DNA of 64,000 nucleotides. Origin: Streptomyces endocoffeicus (GTDB lineage Bacteria > Actinomycetota > Actinomycetes > Streptomycetales > Streptomycetaceae). The stretch is taken from positions 248,001 to 312,000 of the forward strand of contig NZ_JAERRG010000007.1 in the NCBI RefSeq assembly GCF_016741935.1, written 5' to 3'. The translations under genes and the position numbers were made by a program. Shown piece after piece: positions 17,728 through 24,582 of the stretch (within the stretch, counting starts at the first letter, position 1; every line of letters starts with the position of its first letter). The notes below the pieces were generated by a model. That model made no database searches, was not told where the DNA came from, and saw only the letters and a list, made by a program, of their open reading frames with translations.

Positions 17728-18660
17728 ATGACTACCGCCGACTCCGCACGGCTCCGCGCCCAGCTCGACACCTTGACCACCGAGGCGTTCCGCCCCGAAC
17801 TCGCCGAGATCGACCGGCTCGAAACCCTCGAGATCGCCCGGATCATGAACGCGGAGGACGCCGCCGTCCCCACCGCCGTCGCCGGTCAGCTCCCCCGTAT
17901 CGCCGCCGCCATCGACGCCATCGCCGTACGGATGTCCCGTGGCGGCCGCCTCCTCTATACGGGCGCGGGCACCGCCGGACGGCTCGGGGTGCTCGACGCG
18001 AGCGAGTGCCCGCCCACCTTCAACACCCGGCCCGAGCAGGTCGTCGGAGTGATCGCGGGCGGCCCGGACGCCGTGGTGACCTCGGTCGAGGGCGCGGAGG
18101 ACAGCGCGGAGCTGGCCGCCCGGGACCTCGACCGGCTCGGCATCGGGCCCGACGACAGCGTGGTCGGCGTCTCGGCCTCCGGCCGCACCCCGTACGCCGT
18201 GGGCGCGGTCGAGCACGGCCGGCGGCGCGGCGCGCTCACCGTCGGGCTGTCCTGCAACGCCGGGTCGGTGCTCGCCGCCGCGGCCGACCACGGCATCGAG
18301 ATCATCGTGGGGCCGGAGCTGCTCACCGGCTCGACCCGGCTGAAGGCGGGCACGGCCCAGAAGCTGGTGCTCAACATGATCTCGACCATCACCATGATCC
18401 GGCTGGGCAAGACCTTCGGGAATCTGATGGTCGATGTGCGCGCCTCCAACGACAAGCTGCGCGCCCGTTCGCGGAGGATCGTCTTCCTGGCGACCGGCGC
18501 CTCCGACGAGCGGATCGAGAGCGCGCTGGCGGCCACGGACGGCGAGGTGAAGAACGCGATCCTCACCATCCTGGGCGGGGTGGACGCCCCAACCGCCGAG
18601 AAGCTCCTCGCCGAGGCGCACGGCCATCTGCGCGCCGCCCTGGAGGCGGCCACGGGGTGA
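17728..18660 (+). CDS. murQ: N-acetylmuramic acid 6-phosphate etherase
   Basis: 310 aa SIS-domain lyase cleaving the lactyl ether of MurNAc-6-P to GlcNAc-6-P and D-lactate in cell-wall recycling. Conserved LLYTGAGTAGRLGVLDASEC and PPTF (catalytic Glu within DASECPPTF), IAGGPDAVVTSVEGAED, VVGVSASGRTPY and ALTVGLSCN are present. ATG at 17728 with GGAAAG upstream. Its product GlcNAc-6-P feeds NagA, encoded at 30214. The 3' end including TGA is tandemly duplicated. Confidence 0.96.
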   Translation: MTTADSARLRAQLDTLTTEAFRPELAEIDRLETLEIARIMNAEDAAVPTAVAGQLPRIAAAIDAIAVRMSRGGRLLYTGAGTAGRLGVLDASECPPTFNTRPEQVVGVIAGGPDAVVTSVEGAEDSAELAARDLDRLGIGPDDSVVGVSASGRTPYAVGAVEHGRRRGALTVGLSCNAGSVLAAAADHGIEIIVGPELLTGSTRLKAGTAQKLVLNMISTITMIRLGKTFGNLMVDVRASNDKLRARSRRIVFLATGASDERIESALAATDGEVKNAILTILGGVDAPTAEKLLAEAHGHLRAALEAATG

Positions 18661-18685
18661 CGCCCTGGAGGCGGCCACGGGTGAC
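18637..18685. repeat. Tandem duplication of the murQ 3' end
   Basis: GCCCTGGAGGCGGCCACGGG plus GTGAC occurs at 18637 and again at 18662 (one G shorter). The first copy includes the stop TGA; the second follows immediately. Confidence 0.9.
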
Positions 18686-18703
18686 CCCGGGGCTGGGCCC
18701 GGA

Positions 18704-18804
18704 TCCGCACGGGCCGGGATACGCACGACCCCGCATCCGCACGGCCCCACTTCCACACGGCCCCGCATCCGCACAGGCCCCGCATCCGCACGGGCCCGGA
18801 TACG
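18704..18804. repeat. GCATCCGCACGG-type imperfect tandem repeats
   Basis: About five imperfect copies of a roughly 20-bp unit built on CCGCATCCGCACGGGCC fill the murQ-groEL2 gap (18715, 18737, 18757, 18779 region). No coding potential. Confidence 0.6.
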
Positions 18805-18805
18805 C

Positions 18806-18845
18806 CGTCGGGGCGGCACCCCTGGGAGAGGGTGCCGCCCCGACG
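18806..18845. terminator. Intrinsic-type hairpin between murQ and groEL2
   Basis: CGTCGGGGCGGCACCC (18806-18821) pairs perfectly with GGGTGCCGCCCCGACG (18830-18845) around an 8-base loop. It lies 3' of convergent murQ and groEL2, so it can terminate both. Confidence 0.8.
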
Positions 18846-18887
18846 TTGGACGGTACGACCGACCGGCGAACGAACGCGCCGGATCGA

Positions 18888-20513
18888 TCAGAAGTCCATG
18901 TCACCGCCCGGCATGCCGCCCGGAGCGCCCGCCGGGGCGGCCTTCTCCGGCTTGTCGGCGATGACGGCCTCGGTGGTGAGGAACAGCGCGGCGATCGACG
19001 CGGCGTTCTGCAGCGCGGAGCGCGTGACCTTGGCCGGGTCGATGATGCCCTCGGCGATCAGGTCCACGTACTCACCGGTCGCGGCGTTGAGGCCGTGACC
19101 CGGGGTCAGGTTGCGCACCTTCTCGACCACGACGCCGCCCTCGAGACCGGCGTTGACCGCGATCTGCTTCAGCGGGGCCTCCAGGGCCAGGCGCACGGCC
19201 TGGGCACCGGTGGCCTCGTCACCCTCGAGCTCCAGCTTCTCGAAGACCGAGACGGTCTGGAGCAGGGCCACGCCACCACCGGCGACGATGCCCTCCTCGA
19301 CGGCGGCCTTGGCGTTGCGCACCGCGTCCTCGATGCGGTGCTTGCGCTCCTTGAGCTCGACCTCGGTGGCGGCACCGGCCTTGATGACGGCCACGCCGCC
19401 GGCCAGCTTCGCCAGGCGCTCCTGGAGCTTCTCGCGGTCGTAGTCCGAGTCCGAGGACTCGATCTCGGCGCGGATCTGGTTGACGCGGCCCTGCACCTGC
19501 TCGGTGTCGCCGGCGCCGTCCACGATCGTGGTCTCGTCCTTGGTGACCGTGATCTTGCGGGCACGGCCGAGCAGGTCGAGACCGGCGTTCTCCAGCTTGA
19601 GGCCGACCTCCTCGGAGATGACGGTGCCACCGGTAAGGATGGCGATGTCACCGAGCATGGCCTTACGGCGGTCACCGAAGCCCGGGGCCTTGACGGCGAC
19701 GGACTTGAAGGTGCCACGGATCTTGTTGACGACCAGGGTCGCCAGGGCCTCGCCCTCGACGTCCTCGGCGATGATCAGCAGCGGCTTGCCCGACTGCATG
19801 ACCTTCTCGAGCAGCGGGAGGAGGTCCTTCACGCTGCTGATCTTGGAGTTGACGATCAGGATGTACGGGTCGTCGAGCGACGCCTCCATACGCTCCATGT
19901 CCGTCGCGAAGTACGGGGAGATGTAACCCTTGTCGAAGCGCATGCCCTCGGTGAGCTCGAGCTCGAGCCCGAAGGTCTGCGACTCCTCGACGGTGATGAC
20001 ACCTTCCTTGCCGACCTTGTCCATCGCCTCGGCGATGAGCTCACCGATCTGGGTGTCGGCGGCGGAGATGGAGGCGGTGGAGGCGATCTGCTCCTTGGTC
20101 TCCACGTCCTTGGCCTGCTCGAGCAGCTGGGCGGAGACGGCCTCGACGGCCTTCTCGATCCCGCGCTTGAGCGCCATCGGGTTGGCGCCCGCGGCGACGT
20201 TGCGGAGGCCCTCCTTGACCAGCGCCTGGGCGAGGACGGTCGCGGTCGTCGTGCCGTCACCGGCGACGTCGTCCGTCTTCTTCGCGACCTCCTTGACCAG
20301 CTCGGCGCCGATCTTCTCGTACGCGTCCTCGAGCTCGATCTCCTTGGCGATGGACACACCATCGTTGGTGATCGTGGGGGCGCCCCACTTCTTCTCGAGG
20401 ACGACGTTACGGCCCTTGGGGCCGAGGGTGACCTTGACGGCGTCGGCGAGCTGGTTCATCCCGCGCTCGAGGCCGCGCCGCGCCTCCTCGTCGAACGCGA
20501 TGATCTTGGCCAT
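18888..20513 (-). CDS. groEL: 60 kDa chaperonin GroEL (stand-alone groEL2 type)
   Basis: 541 aa chaperonin forming the folding chamber. MAKIIAFDEEARRGLERGMN start, VKVTLGPKGRNVVLEKKWG, ATP-site DGVSIAKEIELED and GDGTTTATVLAQ are intact. The C-terminal tail GGMPGGDMDF is the GGM type. No groES is adjacent, so this is the second, monocistronic groEL of Streptomyces (groEL2). Regulated by an HrcA-type operator at 20659-20703. Terminated by the hairpin at 18806-18845. Confidence 0.97.
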   Translation of the reverse strand: MAKIIAFDEEARRGLERGMNQLADAVKVTLGPKGRNVVLEKKWGAPTITNDGVSIAKEIELEDAYEKIGAELVKEVAKKTDDVAGDGTTTATVLAQALVKEGLRNVAAGANPMALKRGIEKAVEAVSAQLLEQAKDVETKEQIASTASISAADTQIGELIAEAMDKVGKEGVITVEESQTFGLELELTEGMRFDKGYISPYFATDMERMEASLDDPYILIVNSKISSVKDLLPLLEKVMQSGKPLLIIAEDVEGEALATLVVNKIRGTFKSVAVKAPGFGDRRKAMLGDIAILTGGTVISEEVGLKLENAGLDLLGRARKITVTKDETTIVDGAGDTEQVQGRVNQIRAEIESSDSDYDREKLQERLAKLAGGVAVIKAGAATEVELKERKHRIEDAVRNAKAAVEEGIVAGGGVALLQTVSVFEKLELEGDEATGAQAVRLALEAPLKQIAVNAGLEGGVVVEKVRNLTPGHGLNAATGEYVDLIAEGIIDPAKVTRSALQNAASIAALFLTTEAVIADKPEKAAPAGAPGGMPGGDMDF

Positions 20514-20658
20514 GTGAAGTGGTCCTCCCAGAGACGGGGTGGATTGCTCCGGACCGCGCTGGCGCCCGCGACGGACGGCCTGCCTGCCTCACGGTTCCTT
20601 GCCCCGCGTGGCCGTGGCGGGCCTCACCGACCCGGTCCTTCTGTCACTCTCAACGTCA

Positions 20659-20703
20659 GAGTGCTAACGCCAATGATTAGCACTCGGGCCATTCGAGTGC
20701 AAG
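20659..20703 (-). promoter_or_regulatory. CIRCE-type HrcA operator with three alternating arms
   Basis: On the + strand: GAGTGCTAA (20659-20667), nine bases, TTAGCACTC (20677-20685), nine bases, GAGTGCaag (20695-20703). Read in the groEL direction, arms 3 and 2 give a standard CIRCE (GCACTC-N9-GAGTGCTAA). Arms 2 and 1 form a second perfect inverted repeat with the same 9-bp spacing. A TTGCAC / TAATCA promoter with 17-bp spacing overlaps it on the minus strand. Confidence 0.88.
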
Positions 20704-20815
20704 CGCCCGAAGGGCGTCCTTGAGGGGCGGTGGCCGGTCGACGGGTGGGCGCAAGCGCCTGAAGTGGCGTCCTCAAGGGGTGGTGGCCGGGCGACGGATG
20801 GGAGCAAGCGCCCGC
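20699..20815. repeat. 52-bp imperfect direct repeat between csp and the groEL promoter
   Basis: Copies begin GCAAGCGCC at 20699 and 20751, with a third partial copy at 20804. Unit about 52-53 bp with roughly 80 percent identity by eye. No gene. Confidence 0.7.
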
Positions 20816-20927
20816 AGGTGGTCCGGAGGACCGGGGGGGGAGGGTCCGGGCATGCCGAAGGGCCCGTATCCTGTTCGGGACACGGACCCTTCGAACTTCT
20901 TCGTTTCAGCTGCGTCGCGTCGGCGCG

Positions 20928-21134
20928 TCAGCCTACGGCCACGCGGACCATGTCGGCCTGCGGGCCCTTCTGACCCTGCGAGATCTCGAACTCGACCCGC
21001 TGGCCTTCCTCGAGGGTGCGGTACCCGTCCATCTGGATCGCGCTGTAGTGGACGAACACGTCCGCACCACCGTCGACCGCGATGAAGCCGTACCCCTTCT
21101 CCGCGTTGAACCACTTGACGGTGCCCTGAGCCAT
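20928..21134 (-). CDS. Cold-shock domain protein (CspA family)
   Basis: 68 aa. MAQGTVKWFNAEKGYGFIAV with RNP1 KGYGFI and RNP2 VFVHYSAI, an OB-fold RNA chaperone of full family length. ATG 21134 chosen over upstream 21164 because MAQGTVKWF is the universal start; TTAGGA and GGGAG lie just upstream. A long 5' region (to about 21480) carries a CACCCCCC/GGGGGGTG hairpin at 21197-21218, reminiscent of structured cold-shock leaders. Next to groEL2, as in other Streptomyces. Confidence 0.96.
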   Translation of the reverse strand: MAQGTVKWFNAEKGYGFIAVDGGADVFVHYSAIQMDGYRTLEEGQRVEFEISQGQKGPQADMVRVAVG

Positions 21135-21481
21135 TCCTAACTCCCCTATTGCTGGCCCTTGCACAGGACCGCACTCCGCGGACCCGGGTCAGACCTCACC
21201 CCCCGTATGTGGGGGGTGTGCGCCGGAACGCGTCGACCGCCGCTGAATGTATCCGTCCCAACGCCCTCTGCAACAGGTCAATCGGACGAGAATTCTGGGC
21301 ACGGCCGAACGGTTAAAAGTGAGAAATTATGTGAAGTTCGGGCAAGCCGGGCCGGACATAGGGAACCAACCCGACAATTCGCGCTCACACTTTACGCACA
21401 ACTTGACGAGTTCTCATATGTGGCTCCGACCCCGGAACCGTCGGGGAATCCGGGCAACTGTATCGCGATTCCACACACGGA
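21135..21481 (-). other. Non-coding leader/promoter region of the cold-shock gene
   Basis: About 350 bases without a gene. It has a 8-bp hairpin (21197-21218), and an unusually AT-rich patch near 21310-21345 (GGTTAAAAGTGAGAAATTAT) which may hold the promoter, implying a 5' UTR of more than 150 bases. Confidence 0.4.
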
Positions 21482-21515
21482 ATCGCCCCGTCCGGTTATC
21501 CCCGGACGGGGCGAT
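21482..21515 (-). terminator. Terminator hairpin of the ThrC-like/sulfur-carrier operon
   Basis: ATCGCCCCGTCCGG (21482-21495) and CCGGACGGGGCGAT (21502-21515) are perfect 14-bp inverted arms around TTATCC, 28 bases past the sulfur-carrier stop on the minus strand. Confidence 0.85.
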
Positions 21516-21542
21516 GTCAAAGGTGAGAAGGGGGACGCGGGG

Positions 21543-21821
21543 TCAGCAGCCGCCCGCGACCGCCGGGATGATCGAGATCCCGGCGCCGTCCGGGGTCGCC
21601 GTGGCCAGGCCGTCGGCGAAGCGGACGTCGTCGTCGTTGACGTAGACGTTGACGAAGCGGCGGAGCTTGCCGGTGTCGTCCAGGACGCGGGCCGAGATGC
21701 CCGCGTGGTTCTTCTCCAGGTCCGCCAGGACCTCGGCGAGGGTCGCGCCCTCGGCCGGGACCTCGGCCTGACCGCCGGTGTAGGTGCGGAGGATGGTCGG
21801 GATTCGGACGTTGACGCTCAT
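21543..21821 (-). CDS. MoaD/ThiS/CysO-type sulfur carrier protein with C-terminal Gly-Gly-Cys
   Basis: 92 aa beta-grasp protein: MSVNVRIPTILRTYTGGQAE, VPAEGATLAEVLADLE, RRFVNVYVNDDDVRF and IIPAVAGGC. Carriers of this family are thiocarboxylated on a terminal Gly-Gly; here one Cys follows the diglycine, so a JAMM/Mec-type peptidase or similar would have to remove it before activation. Its ATG overlaps the TGA of the upstream ThrC-like gene (ATGA), so the two are made together. Closest in style to CysO (cysteine synthesis). A homocysteine-forming sulfur donor role is inferred from the SAM riboswitch upstream. Confidence 0.9.
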   Translation of the reverse strand: MSVNVRIPTILRTYTGGQAEVPAEGATLAEVLADLEKNHAGISARVLDDTGKLRRFVNVYVNDDDVRFADGLATATPDGAGISIIPAVAGGC

Positions 21822-23110
21822 GCGAGGCCAGCCTCTCGGAACGAGTCAAGGGTGGGGCGGATGATGGCAGAGGGACCCGTGGTGGGGGCAACCGCGTCGA
21901 GGGTCTTGAGGCCGTCGCCGGTGTTGAGCACGACGGTCGTCAGGGACGGGTCGAGCAGACCGTCCTCGATCAGCTTCTTGGTCACGCCGACGGTCACGCC
22001 GCCCGCGGTCTCCGCGAAGATCCCCTCGGTGCGGGCCAGCAGCTTGATGGCGTCGACGATCTGCTCGTCGTTCACGTCCTCCACCGCGCCGCCCGTACGG
22101 CGCGCGATGTCCAGGACGTACGGGCCGTCCGCGGGGTTGCCGATGGCCAGCGACTTGGCGATGGTCCGCGGCTTCTGCGGCCGGACGACGTCATGGCCGG
22201 CCTTGAAGGCGGCGGAGACCGGGGAGCAGCCCTCGGCCTGGGCGCCGAAGATCTTGTAGGGCCGGTCCTCGACCAGACCGATCGCGATCAGTTCCTTCAG
22301 CCCCTTGTCGATCTTGGTGAGCTGGGAGCCGGAGGCGATCGGGACGACGATCTGGTCCGGCAGCCGCCAGCCGAGCTGCTCGCAGATCTCGTACGCCAGG
22401 GTCTTGGAGCCCTCGCCGTAGTACGGCCGCAGATTGACGTTGACGAAGCCCCAGCCCTCGCCCGCCGGGTCGCCGATCAGCTCGCTGCAGAAGCGGTTGA
22501 CGTCGTCGTAGGTGCCCTCGATGCCGACCAGCTCACCGCCGTAGACGGCGGCCATGACGACCTTGCCCGCCTCCAGGTCGTGCGGGATGAAGACGCAGGA
22601 GCGGAAGCCCGCGCGGGCGGCCGCGGCGCCCACCGCGCCGGCGAGGTTGCCGGTGGAGGAGCAGGAGAGGGTGGTGAAGCCGAAGGTGCGGGCGGCCTGG
22701 ACGGCGATGGCGACGACCCGGTCCTTGAAGGAGTGGGTCGGGTTCCCGGAGTCGTCCTTGATGTGCAGCTCACCGGTGACGCCGAGCTCACGGGCGAGGT
22801 TGTCGGCCTTGACCAGCTGGGTGAAGCCGGGGTGCAGGCTCGGCAGATCCGCCACGTCCGCCGGGACGGGCAGCAGCGGGGCGTAGCGCCAGATGCTGTT
22901 CGGACCGGCCTCGATCCGCCGACGGAGCCCCTCCGGGTCGCCGGCCGGGAGCTCGTACGCGACCTCGAGGGGCCCGAAACAGGCCTCGCACGCGAAGATC
23001 GGACCCAGCTCGAACCGCTCACCGCACTCCCGGCAGGACAATGCGACGGCGGGGCCGAAGGCACCGGAGGCGGAGGGAGTGGTTGAGCTTTCTACTGACT
23101 GCACAGCCAT
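21818..23110 (-). CDS. Threonine synthase-like PLP enzyme (ThrC paralog), probably acting on O-phosphohomoserine
   Basis: 430 aa fold-type II PLP enzyme. An N-terminal Cys4 element (C26-x2-C29, C41-x2-C44) precedes the catalytic domain; classical actinobacterial ThrC is shorter and lacks it. PLP lysine is K129 in NPTHSFKDR; phosphate-binding SSTGNLAGAVGAAAARAG and C-terminal VLNTGDGLKTLDA fit the family. It is not in a hom-thrC-thrB cluster but in an operon with a sulfur carrier, behind a SAM-I riboswitch. A methionine-pathway reaction (phosphohomoserine plus protein-bound sulfur to homocysteine) is therefore as likely as threonine synthesis. ATG 23110. Confidence 0.88.
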   Translation of the reverse strand: MAVQSVESSTTPSASGAFGPAVALSCRECGERFELGPIFACEACFGPLEVAYELPAGDPEGLRRRIEAGPNSIWRYAPLLPVPADVADLPSLHPGFTQLVKADNLARELGVTGELHIKDDSGNPTHSFKDRVVAIAVQAARTFGFTTLSCSSTGNLAGAVGAAAARAGFRSCVFIPHDLEAGKVVMAAVYGGELVGIEGTYDDVNRFCSELIGDPAGEGWGFVNVNLRPYYGEGSKTLAYEICEQLGWRLPDQIVVPIASGSQLTKIDKGLKELIAIGLVEDRPYKIFGAQAEGCSPVSAAFKAGHDVVRPQKPRTIAKSLAIGNPADGPYVLDIARRTGGAVEDVNDEQIVDAIKLLARTEGIFAETAGGVTVGVTKKLIEDGLLDPSLTTVVLNTGDGLKTLDAVAPTTGPSAIIRPTLDSFREAGLA

Positions 23111-23130
23111 GGATGGCGAGGCCCTTTCTC

Positions 23131-23268
23131 CTCATCTTCCTCGCGACGCATTTCGCCACGAGACGGAATTGGCACCTTCCCGAGCTGGGAGCCTCGCTGC
23201 GGAATGCGAGATCAGCTGGAGGGTTGCCGGGGCTTCAACGGGCCGTTCCCTCTGCCCCTCTGGATGAG
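23131..23268 (-). promoter_or_regulatory. SAM-I (S-box) riboswitch controlling the ThrC-like/sulfur-carrier operon
   Basis: Minus strand reads CTCATCCAGAGGGGCAGAGG then GAACGGCCCGTTGAAGCC and CCGGCAACC, later GGTGCCAATTCCGTC and finally GGAAGATGAGGAG. These are the conserved S-box blocks in order: P1 5' strand, kink-turn, GNUGAAGCC..GCAACC core, GGUGCCAAUUCC and P1 3' strand. CTCATC (23268-23263) pairs with GATGAG (23136-23131). P1 ends next to the GAGAAAGGG Shine-Dalgarno region, 20 bases before the ATG at 23110, so control may be translational. High SAM should repress. Confidence 0.95.
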
Positions 23269-23426
23269 CGGTATGGCGCCGGGCGGACCCGGGGCGTTTG
23301 TCGGCACGGGCTTCGTCGGTACGTCGGTAAACATCGAGGTCGACCCCGACATACGACGGCCATATGCGTTGTTCAAGACTGTAACCGAAGGCCCGGATGG
23401 TTGAGCTAGCCGTCCGATGCGCGAGA

Positions 23427-23475
23427 TGGATCACAGCGATCACAACAGGCCCGATCACAACAGGGGAGACACACA
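23427..23475. repeat. GATCACA direct repeats in the gpgS leader
   Basis: GATCACA occurs at 23429, 23438 and 23453; the last two are within GATCACAACAGG repeats 15 bp apart. They sit between the SAM-riboswitch promoter region and the gpgS start and could be a regulator site or a short slippage repeat. Confidence 0.5.
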
Positions 23476-23476
23476 G

Positions 23477-24424
23477 GTGCTGGATGAGGTGGAGCGCTGG
23501 CTGAAGCGCCGCTCCTGGTCTGCCGACGACCGTCCGCTGGATCGCCTGCTGGCCGCGAAACGGGCCGCGGCGACGACGGTGAGCGTGGTCCTGCCCGCCC
23601 TGAACGAGGAGGCCACGGTCGGCGAGATCGCCGACATGATCCGGCGTGAGCTGATGGGCGAGGCGGTGCCGCTGGTGGACGAGCTGGTGGTGCTGGACTC
23701 CGGTTCCACGGACCGCACCGCCGAGGTCGCCGCGGCGGCGGGCGCCACCGTCGTCCCCCGCGACTCGCTGCTGCCCCGGCTGCCCGCGCTGCCCGGCAAG
23801 GGCGAGGTGCTGTGGCGGTCCCTGCTCGCCACGAGCGGCGACATCGTCTGCTTCATCGACGCCGACCTGCGGGAATTCGAACCGCGCTTTGTCTCGGGGA
23901 TCGTCGGTCCGCTGCTGACGGACCCCACGCTGGAGCTGGTCAAGGGCATGTACGACCGCCCGCTCGGCGAGGTGGCGGGCCAGGGCGGCCGGGTCACCGA
24001 GCTGGTCGCCCGCCCGCTGCTGAATCTGCACTGGCCCCAGCTGGCCGGATTCGTCCAGCCGCTGGGCGGGGAGTACGCGGCGCGCCGTTCGCTGCTGGAG
24101 CGGCTGCCCTTCCCGGTCGGCTACGGCGTCGAGCTGGGACTGCTGGTGGACGCGCTGCACACGGTGGGGCTCGACGCACTCGGCCAGGTGGACATCGGGG
24201 TGCGCAAACACCGCCACCAGGACGGGCAGGCGCTCGGCCGGATGGCGGCCGCGATCTACCGCACCGCACAGCTGCGGCTGGCCCGGGGCCACTTGGTGCG
24301 GCCGCGGCTGACCCAGTTCGACCGGGGCGAGAACGGCTTCGAGCCGCGCACCACGGCCGTGGACACCGAGGAGCGGCCGCCGATGATCGAGATCCCGGAA
24401 TACACGGCGCGGCGCGCGGCGTGA
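23477..24424 (+). CDS. gpgS: Glucosyl-3-phosphoglycerate synthase (GT81)
   Basis: 315 aa from GTG 23477 (GGGGAGA eight bases upstream); an ATG at 23417 starts in repeat DNA. GT-A fold: VSVVLPALNEEATVGEIADM, VVLDSGSTDRTAEVA, GKGEVLWRSLLATSGDIVCF and metal-binding DAD (128-130) in FIDADLREFEP. Transfers glucose from NDP-glucose to 3-phosphoglycerate, the first step to glucosylglycerate and methylglucose polysaccharide. Adjacent to trehalose genes, consistent with osmolyte metabolism. The 24425-24475 tail is a GGCGGGCGGCTCGG-rich repeat. Confidence 0.93.
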   Translation: MLDEVERWLKRRSWSADDRPLDRLLAAKRAAATTVSVVLPALNEEATVGEIADMIRRELMGEAVPLVDELVVLDSGSTDRTAEVAAAAGATVVPRDSLLPRLPALPGKGEVLWRSLLATSGDIVCFIDADLREFEPRFVSGIVGPLLTDPTLELVKGMYDRPLGEVAGQGGRVTELVARPLLNLHWPQLAGFVQPLGGEYAARRSLLERLPFPVGYGVELGLLVDALHTVGLDALGQVDIGVRKHRHQDGQALGRMAAAIYRTAQLRLARGHLVRPRLTQFDRGENGFEPRTTAVDTEERPPMIEIPEYTARRAA

Positions 24425-24582
24425 CGCCGGGCCGGCGGGCGGGCGGCTCGGCGGGCCGGCGGCTCGGCGCTCCACGGACGGAATACGTCTTGGCGCTTAC
24501 GTGGCCGGAACCGGAATAGCACCTACGGGGCAAGAAACCGTACGTACGTTTGCGCGGGGCCGCGCCTGGCTAGGCTCGCGAC

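Noticed and set aside
18006..20723. 905-codon + strand frame across murQ tail and groEL
   Set aside because: Antisense to groEL over most of its length; a GC-bias shadow frame with no domain.
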